Source: Blastobasis lacticolella (lineage: Eukaryota; Arthropoda; Insecta; Lepidoptera; Blastobasidae). From it: a stretch of 64,000 nt of DNA. The position numbers were made by a program, and so were the translations under genes. Shown here one piece after another: positions 61,239 through 64,000 of the stretch. Numbering within the stretch: position 1 is the stretch's first letter; each line of letters opens with the position of its first letter. The DNA lies in NCBI GenBank assembly GCA_905147135.1, contig LR990068.1, positions 3,430,001 through 3,494,000 on the forward strand. The letters run 5' to 3'. Below the pieces are notes generated by a model that did not search any database, had not been told where the DNA came from, and saw nothing but the letters and a program-made list of their open reading frames with translations.

Positions 61239-62970
61239 TTAGTCTGATCCACATTTCTGTTGCCCCATACAATTTTTTTTTATTTCAATTACGTACATAA
61301 TTATGCGTTGCACATTTACTGGATATTTGCATGTCGATTTCCAAAAGTACAGGGTAATGGTCCGACCAAGCGACGTCATTATATTATCTGTATTGTATGC
61401 ACTGAGTCTCGCCGCTGCCGCTTCAGTGACCAACCAGTGATCCAGCCATTTACGGGATCCGGAGGAGTGATCCAGCCATTTACGGAATCCGGAGACTTCA
61501 CACATAAATGTATGTATTTTCAATTCAATCCAAAATTATTGTTTCAGATTAGGTTTTGACGAAACACTTATGAACGTCACAACATAACAATAAAAACACT
61601 TAAATGTAGATCTTAAATACTAATTTCTACATACAAAATTAGACATAATATTAATTCATGTCAATTAAATTAAAAAATGATAATAATTATCATAACAATA
61701 ATTCATAATCATCACAACAATAATGTCAATATAAAAATATTAGTTGTAATAAATAATATCAGAATTAATCGTCATAACAATGTCAAAAACGAATAATAAT
61801 AATAAATAATAATGAATTATTTCATAGCCATGGATTTTTGTCATTAATATACTTAGTCTTTTATACAATAATATGCTTTATTTAATAGTCTGGAGGAGTC
61901 CACCCCAGGCATGACAATATCCACACACTCCCACCGCTCCTCCGTGCAGTAGGCGAGTAGCTCTCTTCCGAATAATGAATTGGGATTGGCATTAAAATCA
62001 CCTGCGATAAATGCCACCTGAAAGCGATACTCGCACTCACAGTTGCAAGGCAATTCGTAAACTCTGCTAGTTCGTCCTCACCTTTTTTATCATAAGGCAT
62101 ATACAAGTTAAATATCACAAAGGAGAGTCTGTTTTGATTTTTATTGCAGTGACTCTGTCGCTATTGCAATCCACAGGCGAGACGTTAGAAAATACTGATT
62201 TTCTCCACATAAATGCTAAGCCGCCGTATGGTCTTCTGCGAAGCATACCAGACGAAGTGTTCACCGAAGACTAGGAGTAGCATCCAAACTCGTCATCAAT
62301 GAGGAGTTTTCCAATAGGTATCTAAAGCATTCCTAACCACTCACTAGATGGCGCCCCGACAATTTTGGTAATTGATAATCGCTTGAAATAGGTTCTTAGC
62401 AAACAGGATATAAACACTGGGTACGTTGTATTGGATAATATTGTATTTGTCAATAGTTTTCAACCATTTTAGAGGTTGCAAAAATAATGCAACATAGTGC
62501 CAACTTCTATAAATATTTATTTTTACATTTCGTTCAACCTTTAACAGTTATGTTTATATTAATAAACATTTTATTTTTATGTTTAGTATTAATTGGTTGC
62601 ATGAAATCACTGCCACCATCATACAGATTAAAAAAAGATTACCAAAATTGTAGAAGCGCCATCTATTGATGCTTTTTGAAACCAACTATCAATACCTACT
62701 GGAAAACTCCTCATTGAATTGACATAATTAGTCTCGTGGGGCAAAAGTCAGGTTTCCTGGAGGGCAAGAATGTCCACGATTTTACATAGCTCTCGTATAT
62801 GATGTGAGGAACGTTTTATGGATATGCAATTAAATGTTGCTATTGTTGTCTATGTACGTGTACTAGCCATTGAGTTTGATAATCAATTGCGGTGCTGATC
62901 GCTCTCGGTGACGTCGAAATACCAAACCTTAGGGCCAAAATTCGTTGCTTAAGAATTTTTAGATGCTGGT
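61239..62970 (-). pseudogene. LINE endonuclease gene, broken and split by a MITE
   Basis: Read on the minus strand from 62,900 down: an ATFNCISIKRSSHHIRELCK start and ILALQET, then (after the MITE at 62,301-62,712) MLRRRPYGGLAFMWRKSVFS, IFNLYMPYDKKGEDELAEF, and in another frame QVAFIAGDFNANPNSLFG. The last piece, at 61.24-61.52 kb, has VTEAAAARLSAYNTDNIMTS. These are successive blocks of an AP-type LINE endonuclease. There are several frame breaks, an AT-rich insertion at about 61.53-61.85 kb, and a 26-bp tandem duplication (GTGATCCAGCCATTTACGG) at 61.43-61.49 kb. No RT domain is present. Confidence 0.75.
62301..62712. mobile_element. 412-bp TIR element (MITE), copy 2
   Basis: It begins GAGGAGTTTTCCAATAGGTA and ends TACCTACTGGAAAACTCCTC, with AT on each side. 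Removing it and one AT restores an open reading across the LINE endonuclease, which supports a 2-bp target duplication. Its 60-codon ORF (62,487-62,669) parallels that of the 17.6-kb copy. Confidence 0.88.
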
Positions 62971-63181
62971 GCTACGTATAGTAATTTTAAATGATACAAA
63001 ATCGACATCACGATTTTGTTTTAATAATTCCACGCTTAAGCATTGCTCGCCCATATTCAAAATGTGTTCGTTTATATCTTTTTCCGTAGCCTATCTTAGC
63101 CCTTGATAAATATATGAGCGATTTTGACTCGCTCACTTGTATTTTGCTTTGCGATTGCAAAGTACCGCGCATGTTACAACT
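62971..63181. other. No feature recognised
   Basis: No gene or repeat recognised. Confidence 0.3.
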
Positions 63182-63312
63182 AGTGTCAAATAAGAAGAGA
63201 CTTGGCGGGTGACGTGGTTCAACTTGCTTAGTAGGCGATTACCTGCGCGAAATCCCCTCTACTGCCATTTGACAAGTCTCTTCCTTCATGACGCGGATTA
63301 TACGTCGCATTG
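63182..63312. mobile_element. Short TIR element, copy 2 (AAGAGACTTG)
   Basis: Inverted copy of 44,385-44,512: AAGAAGAGACTTGGCGGGTG at the left and GACAAGTCTCTTCCTTCATG at the right. An ORF at 63,239-63,502 crosses its edge and is not called. Confidence 0.65.
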
Positions 63313-63565
63313 ACTTCATTCTCGTTACGTTAGTATAACCACCGTGGTCAGAGAGCGACTTCGCTATAGACGTATTGTTGTCGTTGTCCGCCAGCCGAGA
63401 TTCACCCATATTCTCAGGAGCCGTGCGGGTGATATTAGCACGGCCCGAGTGCACGAGTAGGTGTAAACAACTCGTCGGTATTGGACGGTAGACTAGCGGC
63501 AATGTTTACAATTGCCTCGCTCTCGCTTCATCCTTCTTCGTACCAACCGGACTGATGTTGTTATC

Positions 63566-63988
63566 TCACGAACGTAAGGCAAGCAGATAAGTCAGAACCT
63601 GCGATTGTAGCTCTTGTTGTCTTCTCATAGTCGATATTTCATATCTATCCTTCAAAAGTCGCGTCACGTCAATGTAGTCAACCGTAACTGGCGGCAGTCT
63701 GTTTAGATTCGCAGCAACAAACTGTGGCTGCACGTCGGGTTCGCATTCTTTTAGAACTTTAATACCGTCCTTTATGTTTTTCTTATTCTTGTCATCGCCT
63801 TTTCGTGACACGTTTTTTACACCATTTGCTGCACAGGAGGCAAAAAGTGCATTATTTCCTTCTTCTATTTCGGTGTCCTTGAAATTCGATGCACATACTC
63901 GTATTTGCACAATACTATGTTCGTCTAGCACATCAATCTGGTTTTGGATAAAAGTCAAGAACTCGTTTATAATCACACTCCTCGCCAT
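63566..63988 (-). CDS. ORF1-like protein of an unidentified element
   Basis: On the minus strand the ATG at 63,988 opens 140 codons, MARSVIINEFLTFIQNQIDV to a stop at 63,566. Features: an N-terminal helical region, a middle Lys-rich KGDDKNKKNIKDGIKVLKE, then DVQPQFVAANLNRLPPVTVD and YIDVTRLLKDRYEIST, which looks helical and coiled. Proteins with the 'DVQPxFVAxxLxxLPPVTxDxVDVTRLLKD' pattern recur in many insect genomes, and I associate them with transposable elements, but I cannot name the family. It is short and probably 3'-truncated. The window ends 12 bp upstream of the start, so no promoter can be judged. Confidence 0.45.
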   Translation of the reverse strand: MARSVIINEFLTFIQNQIDVLDEHSIVQIRVCASNFKDTEIEEGNNALFASCAANGVKNVSRKGDDKNKKNIKDGIKVLKECEPDVQPQFVAANLNRLPPVTVDYIDVTRLLKDRYEISTMRRQQELQSQVLTYLLALRS

Positions 63989-64000
63989 TATCACTTTTGT

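Noticed and set aside
1..64000. CRISPR arrays, bacterial operons, riboswitches
   Set aside because: No spaced direct repeats or prokaryotic gene order; the window is eukaryotic and repeat-rich.

Overview
The window is best explained as a piece of a lepidopteran (moth or butterfly) nuclear genome. The evidence is the density and kind of interspersed repeats: two tRNA-headed SINE families, a third SINE with a GATGAT tail, RTE-type and Jockey/CR1-type LINEs with many dead 3' ends, Helitron-like elements ending in CTAG-T, and numerous TIR elements (MITEs). Many are nested, and several insertions still show target-site duplications (TSDs). I see no complete host gene. The best host-gene candidate is a transmembrane exon on the minus strand near 42.3 kb that is partly duplicated near 41.8 kb.

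The standout feature is a 6.07-kb foreign segment at 48,732-54,800. It looks more AT-rich than its surroundings and carries three intact, intronless, minus-strand genes: two protein-tyrosine-phosphatase-like genes and one short ankyrin-repeat gene. This gene set is typical of bracoviruses, the polydnaviruses that Cotesia-type braconid wasps inject into caterpillars. The segment sits inside one copy of a dispersed host repeat. The left half of that repeat ends at 48,731 and the right half resumes at 54,801, with a candidate 3-bp GTA duplication and imperfect terminal inverted repeats starting ACAGGAA. This is the structure expected of a bracovirus circle integrated into the germline of its caterpillar host. 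Both phosphatases lack catalytic residues, but by different substitutions. Both have a TATA box placed 28 bp before an arthropod-type initiator, so they may still be transcribable.

Layout. 0-8 kb: RTE and Jockey remnants, a Helitron, a 400-bp fold-back element and SINEs. 8.2-11.1 kb: an RTE LINE with endonuclease and reverse transcriptase intact, inserted into an older LINE with a 14-bp TSD. 11-37 kb: SINEs, MITEs, LINE 3' ends, a CGTAGC-rich array (13.5 kb), a tandem repeat containing intron-like signals (25.9-26.5 kb) and a 230-bp tandem duplication (27.7-28.2 kb). 38.5-41.75 kb: a nearly intact Jockey/CR1-type LINE with a likely one-base frameshift. 41.75-42.35 kb: the duplicated exon. 42.4-48.7 kb: MITEs and LINE ends. 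48.73-54.80 kb: the bracovirus segment. 54.8-64 kb: more LINE remnants, a 5S rRNA-derived sequence joined to a LINE-like 3' tail (57.7 kb), a LINE endonuclease gene split by a MITE (61-63 kb) and the ORF1-like end of an unidentified element (63.6-64.0 kb).

The transposable-element parts do not work together as a pathway. The three viral genes do form a unit: in bracoviruses such PTPs and ankyrin proteins are expressed in caterpillar haemocytes and fat body and disturb immune signalling. Whether they do anything for this insect is inference.
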